NCBI GenBank assembly: GCA_030630165.1
Contig: DAOVNN010000136.1
Coordinates: 1 to 7,545 of the forward strand
Direction of reading: 5' to 3'
DNA length: 7,545 nucleotides
DNA from: Candidatus Krumholzibacteriota bacterium
Lineage (GTDB): Bacteria > Krumholzibacteriota > Krumholzibacteriia > Krumholzibacteriales > Krumholzibacteriaceae
The position numbers were made by a program, and so were the translations under genes. The notes beneath the pieces were generated by a model. That model was not told the DNA's origin. It made no database searches and saw nothing but the letters and a program-made list of their open reading frames with translations. Shown here in pieces: positions 1 through 5,993 of this stretch (its first letter is position 1; the number at the start of each line of letters is the position of its first letter).

Positions 1-189
1 AGGACCAACACCAGCCGGATCGACTGATTCCCGCCGGCCGGCGGAGGGAATCCCTTCTGCCTGATTCCCGAGTCGACGCCGAACGGAGCCTTCACTGTTT
101 CCTTCTCGGCGAGAAGCGAAAAAGGAGCGACCTCGACATACGGGCCGAAGAAGATTCTGCTCGATCGTCCCACGAGGTTCTTTCTTCCC
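1..189 (+). pseudogene. Upstream coding-like extension of the amidase-like gene, interrupted by in-frame TGA
   Basis: In the same frame as the downstream amidase-like protein, this stretch reads as protein except for a TGA at 25-27. From 28 to 189 there are 54 stop-free codons, 38 of them ending in G or C, and all eight codons from 1 to 24 also end in G or C, as in the surrounding genes. The translation alternates hydrophobic and polar residues (around AFTVSFSARSEKG) like an Ig-type beta sandwich and runs without a break into the beta domain that starts at ATG 190. There is no in-frame ATG, GTG or TTG between 28 and 189. Inference: the protein really begins left of the window, and the TGA is a true nonsense mutation, a sequencing or assembly error (TGG to TGA is one base), or a recoded codon. 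The alternative is that an upstream gene ends at 27 and an unrelated short gene starts at 190. Confidence 0.5.
26..52 (+). other. Strong GC-rich hairpin directly after the in-frame TGA
   Basis: GATTCCC (26-32) pairs perfectly with GGGAATC (46-52). After one G-A mismatch three more G-C pairs (34-36 with 42-44) continue the stem, leaving a five-base loop (37-41). The hairpin overlaps the TGA at 25-27. No T-run follows (the next bases are CCTTCTGCC), so it does not look like a Rho-independent terminator. Its loop begins only ten bases after the TGA, which is closer than expected for a bacterial SECIS element. It may simply be a consequence of GC-rich coding sequence. Confidence 0.4.
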
Positions 190-1233
190 ATGGCCCCATA
201 TCTCGCCACCAGCGGAGCGAAAAACCTGAAGGTGATCGCGCTCGACGCGGAAGGCAGACCAGTAGCCGATGGGACGGCGGTGTCCATGAGTGACCTGAAA
301 GGAAAGAATAAGAGCACCAGCCCGACAAAAAAGGGAAAAGCCCTTTTCGTCCGCGATGACATCATCAGGGCATATGTTGTATCGACAGGAACTCACACGG
401 ATACCCTGAAGTTCAACATCTCCGATCCAGAGGCCAGCGTGCTCACGATCGTGGTTAACGCCTTGACCAGGGAACCGATCTCGAAAGCAGTCCTTCGATC
501 TACCGACGGGAATACGGTAACCGGTGATCCAGGTGGAAAGATCAGATCGACTCCCATTGATACCGTCGGAGCGATCGTCTATGCACCGGGATACGAACCG
601 GCGCCTCTCGAGCACGGCGGAAAACAGATATCGGACGACCGGGTGATGATCCCTGTTACCGATATGACCCCGCTCTTCGAAGGGATCCTGCACGGAAAGA
701 GGATCGTCATCGATCCGGTAGGAGGCGGGACGGACGATGCGGGAAGAGGGGCCGGAGCGCTGCGCGGCGCCACCGTCAACATGCGCCTCGCGAAAGAACT
801 CGAAAAATTGCTCACCGAGGCAGGCGCACGGGTCGTCGTAACGAGAAATGGTGAGGAACAGCTTTCCGATCAGCAGAGGATATTCAAGGTGAACAGGTTC
901 GGGGCCGACCTGGCAATCGGGCTGAGGTTCGGTAATGATGCGCAACCGGATCACGTATGCACCGTCTACCACTATCCCGGCAGTGTCTCGGGAACAGCCT
1001 CCGCTGACAGTCTCGCCTCGAATATCACCGGAACACCTCCGTGCGAATCGTTTATCACGGCCGAATCGTCAGATCTCTTCCTTCAGCAGACGAACTGCCC
1101 GGCGGTAGTGATATCGGGCGGATCCCTTTCCGATCCCGATACGGAAACAATCCTCGGGTCGTTCCGCTGGATCAGACTTGAAGCGGATGCGATACGGCGG
1201 GGCCTTCTGGGGCATTTCAGCGCGAAAGACTGA
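190..1233 (+). CDS. Multidomain secreted protein with a degenerate N-acetylmuramoyl-L-alanine amidase (Amidase_3) domain
   Basis: From ATG 190 this is 347 residues, but the start is doubtful: no ribosome binding site precedes it (pyrimidine-rich bases instead) and it lies inside a beta domain, so the real N-terminus is probably upstream. Residues about 1-80 look Ig/invasin-like (KVIALDAEGRPVADGTAV), and about 84-140 look like a carboxypeptidase regulatory-like domain ending in a GYEPAPL turn. Residues about 169-343 align with Amidase_3, the zinc amidase that cleaves the MurNAc-L-Ala bond of peptidoglycan: RIVIDP, VNMRLAKELEKLL, GARVVVTRN, ADLAIGL, TNCPAVVISGG. The catalytic set is missing. 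The IDPGHGG histidine is Gly178, the metal-binding glutamate before VN is Gly193, the SIHAN histidine is Arg246 and the VEVGF glutamate is Ser309. It is therefore likely a binding or regulatory pseudoenzyme, or decaying. No signal peptide is visible in this part. It ends with TGA, 77 bases before the TonB-family start. Confidence 0.78.
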   Translation: MAPYLATSGAKNLKVIALDAEGRPVADGTAVSMSDLKGKNKSTSPTKKGKALFVRDDIIRAYVVSTGTHTDTLKFNISDPEASVLTIVVNALTREPISKAVLRSTDGNTVTGDPGGKIRSTPIDTVGAIVYAPGYEPAPLEHGGKQISDDRVMIPVTDMTPLFEGILHGKRIVIDPVGGGTDDAGRGAGALRGATVNMRLAKELEKLLTEAGARVVVTRNGEEQLSDQQRIFKVNRFGADLAIGLRFGNDAQPDHVCTVYHYPGSVSGTASADSLASNITGTPPCESFITAESSDLFLQQTNCPAVVISGGSLSDPDTETILGSFRWIRLEADAIRRGLLGHFSAKD

Positions 1234-1268
1234 TCTCTGCTCAGGCCGAGCGCGCCTCTTCCCTTTAC

Positions 1269-1297
1269 TTGACCTTTTTCCCTGTCATTGCGATATT
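1269..1297 (+). promoter_or_regulatory. Possible sigma-70-type promoter of the TonB-family gene
   Basis: TTGACC at 1269-1274 matches the -35 consensus at five of six bases. After a 17-base spacer, GATATT at 1292-1297 matches TATAAT at four of six. Transcription would start near 1304, leaving a leader of only about seven bases before ATG 1311. The TTG of the -35 box is in frame with the gene and could be mistaken for its start codon. This was recognised by eye only, so it is tentative. Confidence 0.35.
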
Positions 1298-1310
1298 TAC
1301 ACGGAACACT

Positions 1311-1976
1311 ATGCCAAAGAAGATCAAGGAATACGACCGCCAGTTGAAAAGGAGACTCATCTACCTCCTTCCAGTCTCTGTGCTTCTGCTGATCATCCTC
1401 GGCCTGAGCCTGGAGCGGATGAGGGTGGTCGACAGAATATTCAACGTCGGATATGAGGGCCCGATGCAGATCCTTCCCCAGATCACGATCCTCGACGATT
1501 CGGGAATCGAAGCGGAGGTCTTCGAGAAGGAGAAACACGACATGGTCGCGCGCGAGGTGGAAGTATACAGCGAGGAGATAGAGGACGAGGACGAGGAGGC
1601 GGAGACCTCTCTGTCCCCGATAGAGGATCCCCAGGAGCCGATATACGACGACTTCGAGGGACGCGACGCAATTCGCACATACGAATCTCACGCCTCCGTC
1701 CCTTACAGGGAGGACTATGTCATAATAAATATGATCGAGCCTGTCTATCCGCCAGAGGCAATGATCCGTGGTCACGAGGGATATGTACTCGTTGAAGTCT
1801 ACGTCAACAACAAGGGATTCGTGCAGGAAGCCTGGGTAAGAAAGGTCAGGGGGGACGATAGTTTCGAGACGGCCACCCTCGATGCGGTGAAGCAGTTCGA
1901 ATTCAGGCCCATCATGGAAAGGGGAAAACCGATATCGTTCTGGCTGAGTTTTCTGGTGAGATTCGAATTGAACTAG
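1311..1976 (+). CDS. TonB-family protein with acidic periplasmic linker
   Basis: The protein is 221 residues from ATG 1311. TonB proteins sit in the inner membrane and pass energy from ExbB/ExbD to outer-membrane transporters; small homologues also occur in other envelope roles. Seen: a basic N-terminus (MPKKIKEYDRQLKRR), one hydrophobic segment at about 16-34, a linker, and a C-terminal domain at about 138-221 with EPVYPPEA, then GYVLVEVYVNNKGFV, then TATLDAVKQFEFRP, the order typical of TonB_C. The linker (about 62-125) is crowded with Glu and Asp, whereas classical TonB linkers are Pro/Lys-rich. The in-frame TTG at 1269 would add 14 residues before the basic stretch, has no ribosome binding site and overlaps a possible -35 box, so ATG 1311 is preferred; only a weak CGGA precedes it. 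No exbB or exbD is in the window. The stop is TAG, five bases from the convergent gene. Confidence 0.87.
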   Translation: MPKKIKEYDRQLKRRLIYLLPVSVLLLIILGLSLERMRVVDRIFNVGYEGPMQILPQITILDDSGIEAEVFEKEKHDMVAREVEVYSEEIEDEDEEAETSLSPIEDPQEPIYDDFEGRDAIRTYESHASVPYREDYVIINMIEPVYPPEAMIRGHEGYVLVEVYVNNKGFVQEAWVRKVRGDDSFETATLDAVKQFEFRPIMERGKPISFWLSFLVRFELN

Positions 1977-1981
1977 CGCGG

Positions 1982-3718
1982 TCAGCGGTCAGAAGCAGAA
2001 ACGGTCACGAATTCTTCCACCCTCTCTTTTCTCACGATTTTAAACCTGATCCCGTCACCGGACATCCTCTCGACGAAGTTGTGCTTCCTCTCGTTGAACA
2101 TCTTCTCCATCTCGTCGCGCAGCGGCGATCCCGAAGCCGAGGCAGCCGCCATCGCTTCCATCGTCTTCTTTACTCCATCGTATCCGCCGGTGACAAACCT
2201 GTTGACGTCGCCCCCCTCGTACCCCGTCAGCACCGCGGCGGCGAGATATCTTTCCTCATTCGATTCCGAGACATCCTCCGAGGGGAAGACCGCACCCTCC
2301 ATGTCGCGGCCGGCCATCCTGAGAAGCTTTCTCGAGTTCCATGACGATGTGCCGAGAAGCTGCACACCGAACTCGTAGAAGGAGAGCTGCGGCAGTATCA
2401 GTACGAGATCCTCGGTATCGGACGAGATGAAAAGAGCCTCAGGCAGCGACTTCCGTATCCGTTCGATATTCAGATTGAAATCAGTGCTGCCCTGCTCGTA
2501 GTAATCAACGGCGCAAAGCGTTCCTCCAAGCCCTTCGACCTCGCGCCTGAACAGTTCCGCGAGGGAACGCCACCTCTGCGAGTCCTCCGCCATGAAAGCG
2601 ATCCTCTTCAGTCCCATCTCGAGACACGCCACACGTGCCACTGCGGCTATCTCCGTTTCGTAATCCTGCGAACTCTGGAAGATGTGATCGCCTATATCGG
2701 CAATACCTTCCTCCGATGCCACGGGAGAGTAAAGGACTGTACTGCGATGCTGCGCCGTCTGCGCCGCCGCTATCGTCGTCGAACTCAGTACACCCCCCAC
2801 GATTACGTCGACACCTTCCTCCTCGATCAGGATGAGGGCGGAGTTCCTCGCATCCAGAGCCTTCGACCGTGTATCTGCGACAACAAGTTCGACGCCTGTC
2901 ACACCGTATTCTCTCGCCTCGCGGAGCGCTACCGTCGCTCCCCTGAGAAACTCCTTCCCGAGCGGAGCGAATCTACCGCTCAGGGGGCAAAGCAAGCCTA
3001 TCGAGCCCGACGCATTGCCTTCGCCACTGCCGGCCGGTCTCACGACTGACGGTGTGACCGTCCTGCCGGGAATCGGCGCGATCATCGTCTCCATCGTATC
3101 GAGCGCCGCGATATGGGCCCGGATCTCTCTCACCGAAGCGGTGTCTCCCCGGGCTTCAGCCATGAGAAGAGAACCCTCGTAGACAAGCTCTATCCCCGGG
3201 GCTGCCGGATAGGCCTCCTGGAGATCCGCGAGCTGCCTGGCGGAGAGAAGGGGTACGACCCGGGACAGGCCCTCTCTGGCCTGTCCGCTGACGGAGGGAT
3301 CGAGAGCCACCGCAGTCATAAACCGTCCAGCCGCATCGGCAAACCTCCCCTTGTCACTGTCGATCCCGGCAAGGAGGATGTTCACCTCGGCCGCCGTCCC
3401 CGCATCCGTTTCGGGAGAGGTCAGCGACGCCAGTATCTCCGATGCTTCCTCGAGGAATCCCAGCTCAAGGCTCGCCTTTCCCGTTTCCAGCCTCACTTCG
3501 CCGGCCGCTTCCGAATCGGGATATGTGTCGAGAAATATTTTTCCTGCCTTGCGGGTCGCGCGATCGTCGCCGCTTGCGACACAGGCACGCAGCTCATTGA
3601 GCTGTTCGGTATGAATCTGTTCGGGAGATACCCCGGTCTCTACAGGCGCCTTCTTCGAGATACAGGAGACGAAGGCCAGCAGGATCAGGAGCAGTATGAG
3701 TGTCTTTATCTTCATCAT
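1982..3718 (-). CDS. LpoA-like lipoprotein: helical-repeat domain plus periplasmic-binding-protein (type 1) domain
   Basis: The protein is 578 residues. The N-terminus is a lipoprotein signal: MMKIK, a Leu/Ile-rich core, then FVSC with the lipidated cysteine at residue 19; Phe at -3 is unusual but acceptable. Residues about 35-210 are helical with TPR-like features (FLDTYPDSEAAGEVRLETG, GRFADAAGRFMTAVALDP). From about 237 a Peripla_BP_6/LppC-type fold begins with GSIGLLCPLSGRFAPLGKEF and continues through VDVIVGGVLSS, TVLYSPVAS, a KRIAFMAEDSQ strand and GGYDGVKKTMEA near 511-522. This two-part layout matches E. coli LpoA, the outer-membrane lipoprotein that activates penicillin-binding protein 1A, and also resembles amino-acid-transporter binding proteins with an added helical part. 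No transporter permease or ATPase gene is nearby, which favours the LpoA-like reading, although the true partner is unknown. The ATG overlaps the stop of the upstream gene as ATGA, with no clear ribosome binding site, suggesting translational coupling. A second ATG follows at once (3715). Confidence 0.85.
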   Translation of the reverse strand: MMKIKTLILLLILLAFVSCISKKAPVETGVSPEQIHTEQLNELRACVASGDDRATRKAGKIFLDTYPDSEAAGEVRLETGKASLELGFLEEASEILASLTSPETDAGTAAEVNILLAGIDSDKGRFADAAGRFMTAVALDPSVSGQAREGLSRVVPLLSARQLADLQEAYPAAPGIELVYEGSLLMAEARGDTASVREIRAHIAALDTMETMIAPIPGRTVTPSVVRPAGSGEGNASGSIGLLCPLSGRFAPLGKEFLRGATVALREAREYGVTGVELVVADTRSKALDARNSALILIEEEGVDVIVGGVLSSTTIAAAQTAQHRSTVLYSPVASEEGIADIGDHIFQSSQDYETEIAAVARVACLEMGLKRIAFMAEDSQRWRSLAELFRREVEGLGGTLCAVDYYEQGSTDFNLNIERIRKSLPEALFISSDTEDLVLILPQLSFYEFGVQLLGTSSWNSRKLLRMAGRDMEGAVFPSEDVSESNEERYLAAAVLTGYEGGDVNRFVTGGYDGVKKTMEAMAAASASGSPLRDEMEKMFNERKHNFVERMSGDGIRFKIVRKERVEEFVTVSASDR

Positions 3719-4251
3719 TTTTTCGGCGGCAGATCGAAAGTACCCCTGCCGAGGTATGACAGTGAGAGTTCGTAATATTCCATCGACTGGGCGGTCAGCT
3801 TCTCGATGACAGCCTTGTCGACCTGCCTGCGGATCTTTCCCGGTACTCCGGCCACCAGAGAGCCGGGCGGAATCTCGGTACCCTCGAGCACCACTGCATT
3901 GGCGGCGATTATACTCCCTTTTCCTATCCTGGCGCCATCAAGAACTACGGCTCCCATACCGATCAATGCTCCGTCCTCCACAGTGCAGGAATGCAGTATC
4001 GCACCGTGCCCGACGGTCACGTTGTCTCCGACCACCAGTTCGGGGCCGCCTGTCGTGCAGTGACAGACACAGACATCCTGGATATTCGAATATCTTCCGA
4101 TTATTATGGCCCCGCAGTCGCCCCTGACCGATGCTCCATGCCATACGCTCGACCCTTCACCGATAGTGACGTCTCCTGTCACGCTTGCGGTAGGCGCGAT
4201 GTAGACGTCGCGTCCGACAACGGGAGACATTCCCTGGAATTTCTCTATCAA
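3715..4251 (-). CDS. Gamma-class carbonic anhydrase family protein (left-handed beta-helix)
   Basis: The protein is 178 residues, the usual length for the YrdA/PaaY/CaiE-like gamma-carbonic anhydrase family. It is built of hexapeptide repeats (IAPTAS VTGDVT IGEGSS and on to about residue 135) that form a trimeric left-handed beta-helix with metal at subunit interfaces. The three zinc-ligand histidines are present: His64 (IQDVCVCH), His82 and His87 (VGHGAILH). Arg43, Asp45 (VRGD) and Gln58 match conserved active-site positions of the methanogen enzyme Cam. The proton-shuttle loop of Cam is absent, as in most bacterial members, so catalytic CO2 hydration is likely but not certain; acyltransferase activity is less likely given the ligands. 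The start codon is TTG at 4251, supported by GGGGAAGGA five bases upstream and by the family's usual N-terminus; ATG at residue 8 would cut into it. It lies 21 bases after the nuclease gene and overlaps the next gene by four bases. Confidence 0.94.
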   Translation of the reverse strand: MIEKFQGMSPVVGRDVYIAPTASVTGDVTIGEGSSVWHGASVRGDCGAIIIGRYSNIQDVCVCHCTTGGPELVVGDNVTVGHGAILHSCTVEDGALIGMGAVVLDGARIGKGSIIAANAVVLEGTEIPPGSLVAGVPGKIRRQVDKAVIEKLTAQSMEYYELSLSYLGRGTFDLPPKK

Positions 4252-4256
4252 GACTG

Positions 4257-4265
4257 TCCTTCCCC
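4257..4265 (-). promoter_or_regulatory. Ribosome binding site supporting the TTG start of the carbonic anhydrase gene
   Basis: On the minus strand GGGGAAGGA lies five bases before TTG 4251. It is a good Shine-Dalgarno match and decides in favour of the TTG over the internal ATG seven codons later. Confidence 0.65.
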
Positions 4266-4272
4266 TGACCCA

Positions 4273-4752
4273 TCAGGGCTCCTCCATCTCCCCGGGATCG
4301 ATCTCCTCAAAACCGTTCCCGTCACTATTATCATCGACCCTGCCGATCTGGAGGTTCCTCTTGTACTTCTCGAACAGCTCTTCCTCGACGCGAATGACCG
4401 ATCCGGCCCTGAGTGCGAAGGCGATGGCGTCGCTGGGACGGGCATCGATGTAAAACAACTCCCCATCGCGTCCCAGAACGATCCTCGCAAAATAAGTGTC
4501 CTCCTGGATGCCGGTGATCTCGATCCCCTTGACCTCTCCACCAAGTTCTTCGACGACGAGCTTGAGGAGATCGTGGGTCATCGGCCGTTCGAACGTCTTG
4601 CCGGCAAGAACAGTGTATATGGCAGTAGCTTCCGCCGCCCCGATCCATATCGGCAGGACCTCCTCGCCCTCCTCCGACCTGATCAGGACCACAGGGAACT
4701 CCCTCTCACGGTCGAGGGCGATCCCGCTGACATATACCTCTTTCATATTCAT
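4273..4752 (-). CDS. Bifunctional nuclease family protein (BFN / DUF151)
   Basis: The protein is 159 residues with the full set of DUF151 landmarks: VYVSGIALD near the N-terminus, LPIWIGAAEATAI (33-45), RPMTHDLL (56-63), YFARIVL (87-93) and the signature DARPSDAIAFALRAG (103-117). The short acidic tail (about 139-159) is outside the core. The family is named after Arabidopsis and rice proteins with reported DNase and RNase activity, and structures include the Thermotoga protein TM0160. The bacterial role is not settled, so nucleic-acid processing is inference from family. There is no signal peptide, so it acts in the cytoplasm, unlike its exported neighbours. The ATG at 4752 is four bases after the isomerase stop, with AGGA eight bases upstream inside that gene. 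A second ATG two codons later lacks such a site. It is clearly part of the operon. Confidence 0.93.
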   Translation of the reverse strand: MNMKEVYVSGIALDREREFPVVLIRSEEGEEVLPIWIGAAEATAIYTVLAGKTFERPMTHDLLKLVVEELGGEVKGIEITGIQEDTYFARIVLGRDGELFYIDARPSDAIAFALRAGSVIRVEEELFEKYKRNLQIGRVDDNSDGNGFEEIDPGEMEEP

Positions 4753-4756
4753 GCTG

Positions 4757-5968
4757 TCAGTCCTGTCCGCCCCGGTCTTCCTCCATCTGCTCCTTCATAT
4801 CATCGACCGATTCGAACCTGGGATGAGCCTTGTTGAGATTATCGATCATCCACTTCGCCGATTCCGCGACTTCCGAATCAGGATATTTCTTGATGAGTTC
4901 ATCGAATACCCTTCTGGCCTGAACGAGATCCATAACCTCTTCCGCGTAAACAAATCCGATCATGAAGAGTGCCTGAGGTGCATATTTGTGATCGGGATAT
5001 TTATTTACGAGATTCCTGTAGTACTGGATCCTTGTATAGTTCGCATCCTCTTCCTGGGCGATCTCCCAGAGCTCCTCGGGCGTCCGGGTCGTATTGATTA
5101 TATCATTACGCACGAAGTTATCGGGCTCGTACTCTTTTCTCAGTGCCGCAATCTCCTTCAACAGATTTGCTTTTGCCTGGTCGCTGCGGAGCCGGTCGAG
5201 AATATCCTTCCTCACTTCGGAGAGGGGTTTGATGTTCTCTGGTTTTTTGTCGGATATCTTGACGATCGAATATCCCTTTTTCGTGACGATGACATCGCTC
5301 ACCTGACTGATCTCGAGGTTTTTCACCTGATCGGAGAACTCCTTCGAATCACCGTAGAACTTGATATATCCGCCGGGATTGAAATACCCGAGGTTTCCGT
5401 TGCTCTGAGCGGTTGTGCGGTCCTCGCTCTCATACTTCGCTATCTTGTTGAACTTCTCACCGGCATCGATACGCTTCTTCCAATCGACCACCGTCATACT
5501 GTCCTTGGAAAAGGCATGCTGGGCCTTGATGATCGCCCTGTTCATGAACTCTTCCCAGTTGTCGTTGTAGTATTTCTCTATCTCAGCGTCAGTCACTTCG
5601 ACCTTCTGCCTGATATTTTTATCGTAGTAGGTAGTGATCAGGATGTTCTTTTCCGCCCGCCTGATCTGATCCTTCACATCCTCATCGTATTTGAGATCAG
5701 TCTTCTGGGCTGCCAGGTAAAGGAGTTCCTCGTCAATGAGGGCATCGACGAGTTTCGCGCGGCCCTGTTTACCCTTGTACTGCGCCTTGATCTGCGGAGA
5801 CATCGTTTCGATCCTGTCGTCGATCTCCTTCGTCGTGATCTTCGATTTACCCACGCGCGCGTCCAGGCCGCGGTTCACCTCGATCTTGTCGCCCTTTTCG
5901 GAGCATGAAACAAGGAAAACGGCCATCAGGACAGCCATGGTGATGACAGCCATTATCTTCTTCAGCAT
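4757..5968 (-). CDS. PpiC/SurA-type peptidyl-prolyl cis-trans isomerase lipoprotein with TPR-like tail
   Basis: The protein is 403 residues from ATG 5968. A basic start (MLKK), a hydrophobic core and LVSC place the lipid cysteine at residue 22, so it is an exported lipoprotein. Residues about 37-140 are a helical SurA_N-like chaperone region (VGKSKITTKEIDDRI, LVDALIDEELLYLAA). About 143-240 is a parvulin rotamase: IIKAQHAFSKD with the conserved His151, SNGNLGYFNPGG, FSDQVKNLEISQVSDVIVTKKGYSIVKI. The usual second histidine (GYHIIKV) is Ser234. Residues about 300-380 (YRNLVNKYPDH, ARRVFDELIKKYPDSEVAESA) resemble the TPRs of YbgF/BamD-type envelope proteins. It likely assists folding or assembly of exported proteins. 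An in-frame GTG at 5983 would add MKEEP, but AAGGAGG lies five bases before ATG 5968 and inside that extension, so the ATG is the start. It follows the guanylyltransferase by 25 bases. Confidence 0.91.
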   Translation of the reverse strand: MLKKIMAVITMAVLMAVFLVSCSEKGDKIEVNRGLDARVGKSKITTKEIDDRIETMSPQIKAQYKGKQGRAKLVDALIDEELLYLAAQKTDLKYDEDVKDQIRRAEKNILITTYYDKNIRQKVEVTDAEIEKYYNDNWEEFMNRAIIKAQHAFSKDSMTVVDWKKRIDAGEKFNKIAKYESEDRTTAQSNGNLGYFNPGGYIKFYGDSKEFSDQVKNLEISQVSDVIVTKKGYSIVKISDKKPENIKPLSEVRKDILDRLRSDQAKANLLKEIAALRKEYEPDNFVRNDIINTTRTPEELWEIAQEEDANYTRIQYYRNLVNKYPDHKYAPQALFMIGFVYAEEVMDLVQARRVFDELIKKYPDSEVAESAKWMIDNLNKAHPRFESVDDMKEQMEEDRGGQD

Positions 5969-5973
5969 CGGTT

Positions 5974-5980
5974 CCTCCTT
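5974..5980 (-). promoter_or_regulatory. Strong Shine-Dalgarno site of the isomerase gene
   Basis: AAGGAGG on the minus strand lies five bases before ATG 5968. It is the best ribosome binding site in the window and rules out the GTG at 5983 as the start, since that reading would translate through it. Confidence 0.85.
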
Positions 5981-5993
5981 CACTCAGTGGACC

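Noticed and set aside
25..27. TGA reassigned to a sense codon genome-wide
   Set aside because: Other genes in the window stop at TGA exactly where the next gene begins, including an ATGA overlap, so TGA works as a stop.
1083..1775. 230-codon open frame on the minus strand spanning the amidase-like and TonB genes
   Set aside because: It crosses two genes and their intergenic promoter region, has no domain-like pattern, and is a shadow of the plus-strand codon bias.
1982..3718. Branched-chain amino-acid ABC transporter binding protein
   Set aside because: The C-terminal fold fits, but a 200-residue helical domain precedes it and no transporter permease or ATPase gene is nearby; LpoA-like is the better description.
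3991..4836. 281-codon plus-strand frame over the carbonic anhydrase and nuclease genes
   Set aside because: Both genes beneath it have intact family motifs in the minus frame; the plus frame is a shadow.
4496..5908. 470-codon open frame on the plus strand opposite the isomerase and nuclease genes
   Set aside because: It lies antisense to two clearly recognised genes; its translation is low in complexity and matches no family I know. Long antisense frames are expected from GC-biased third positions.
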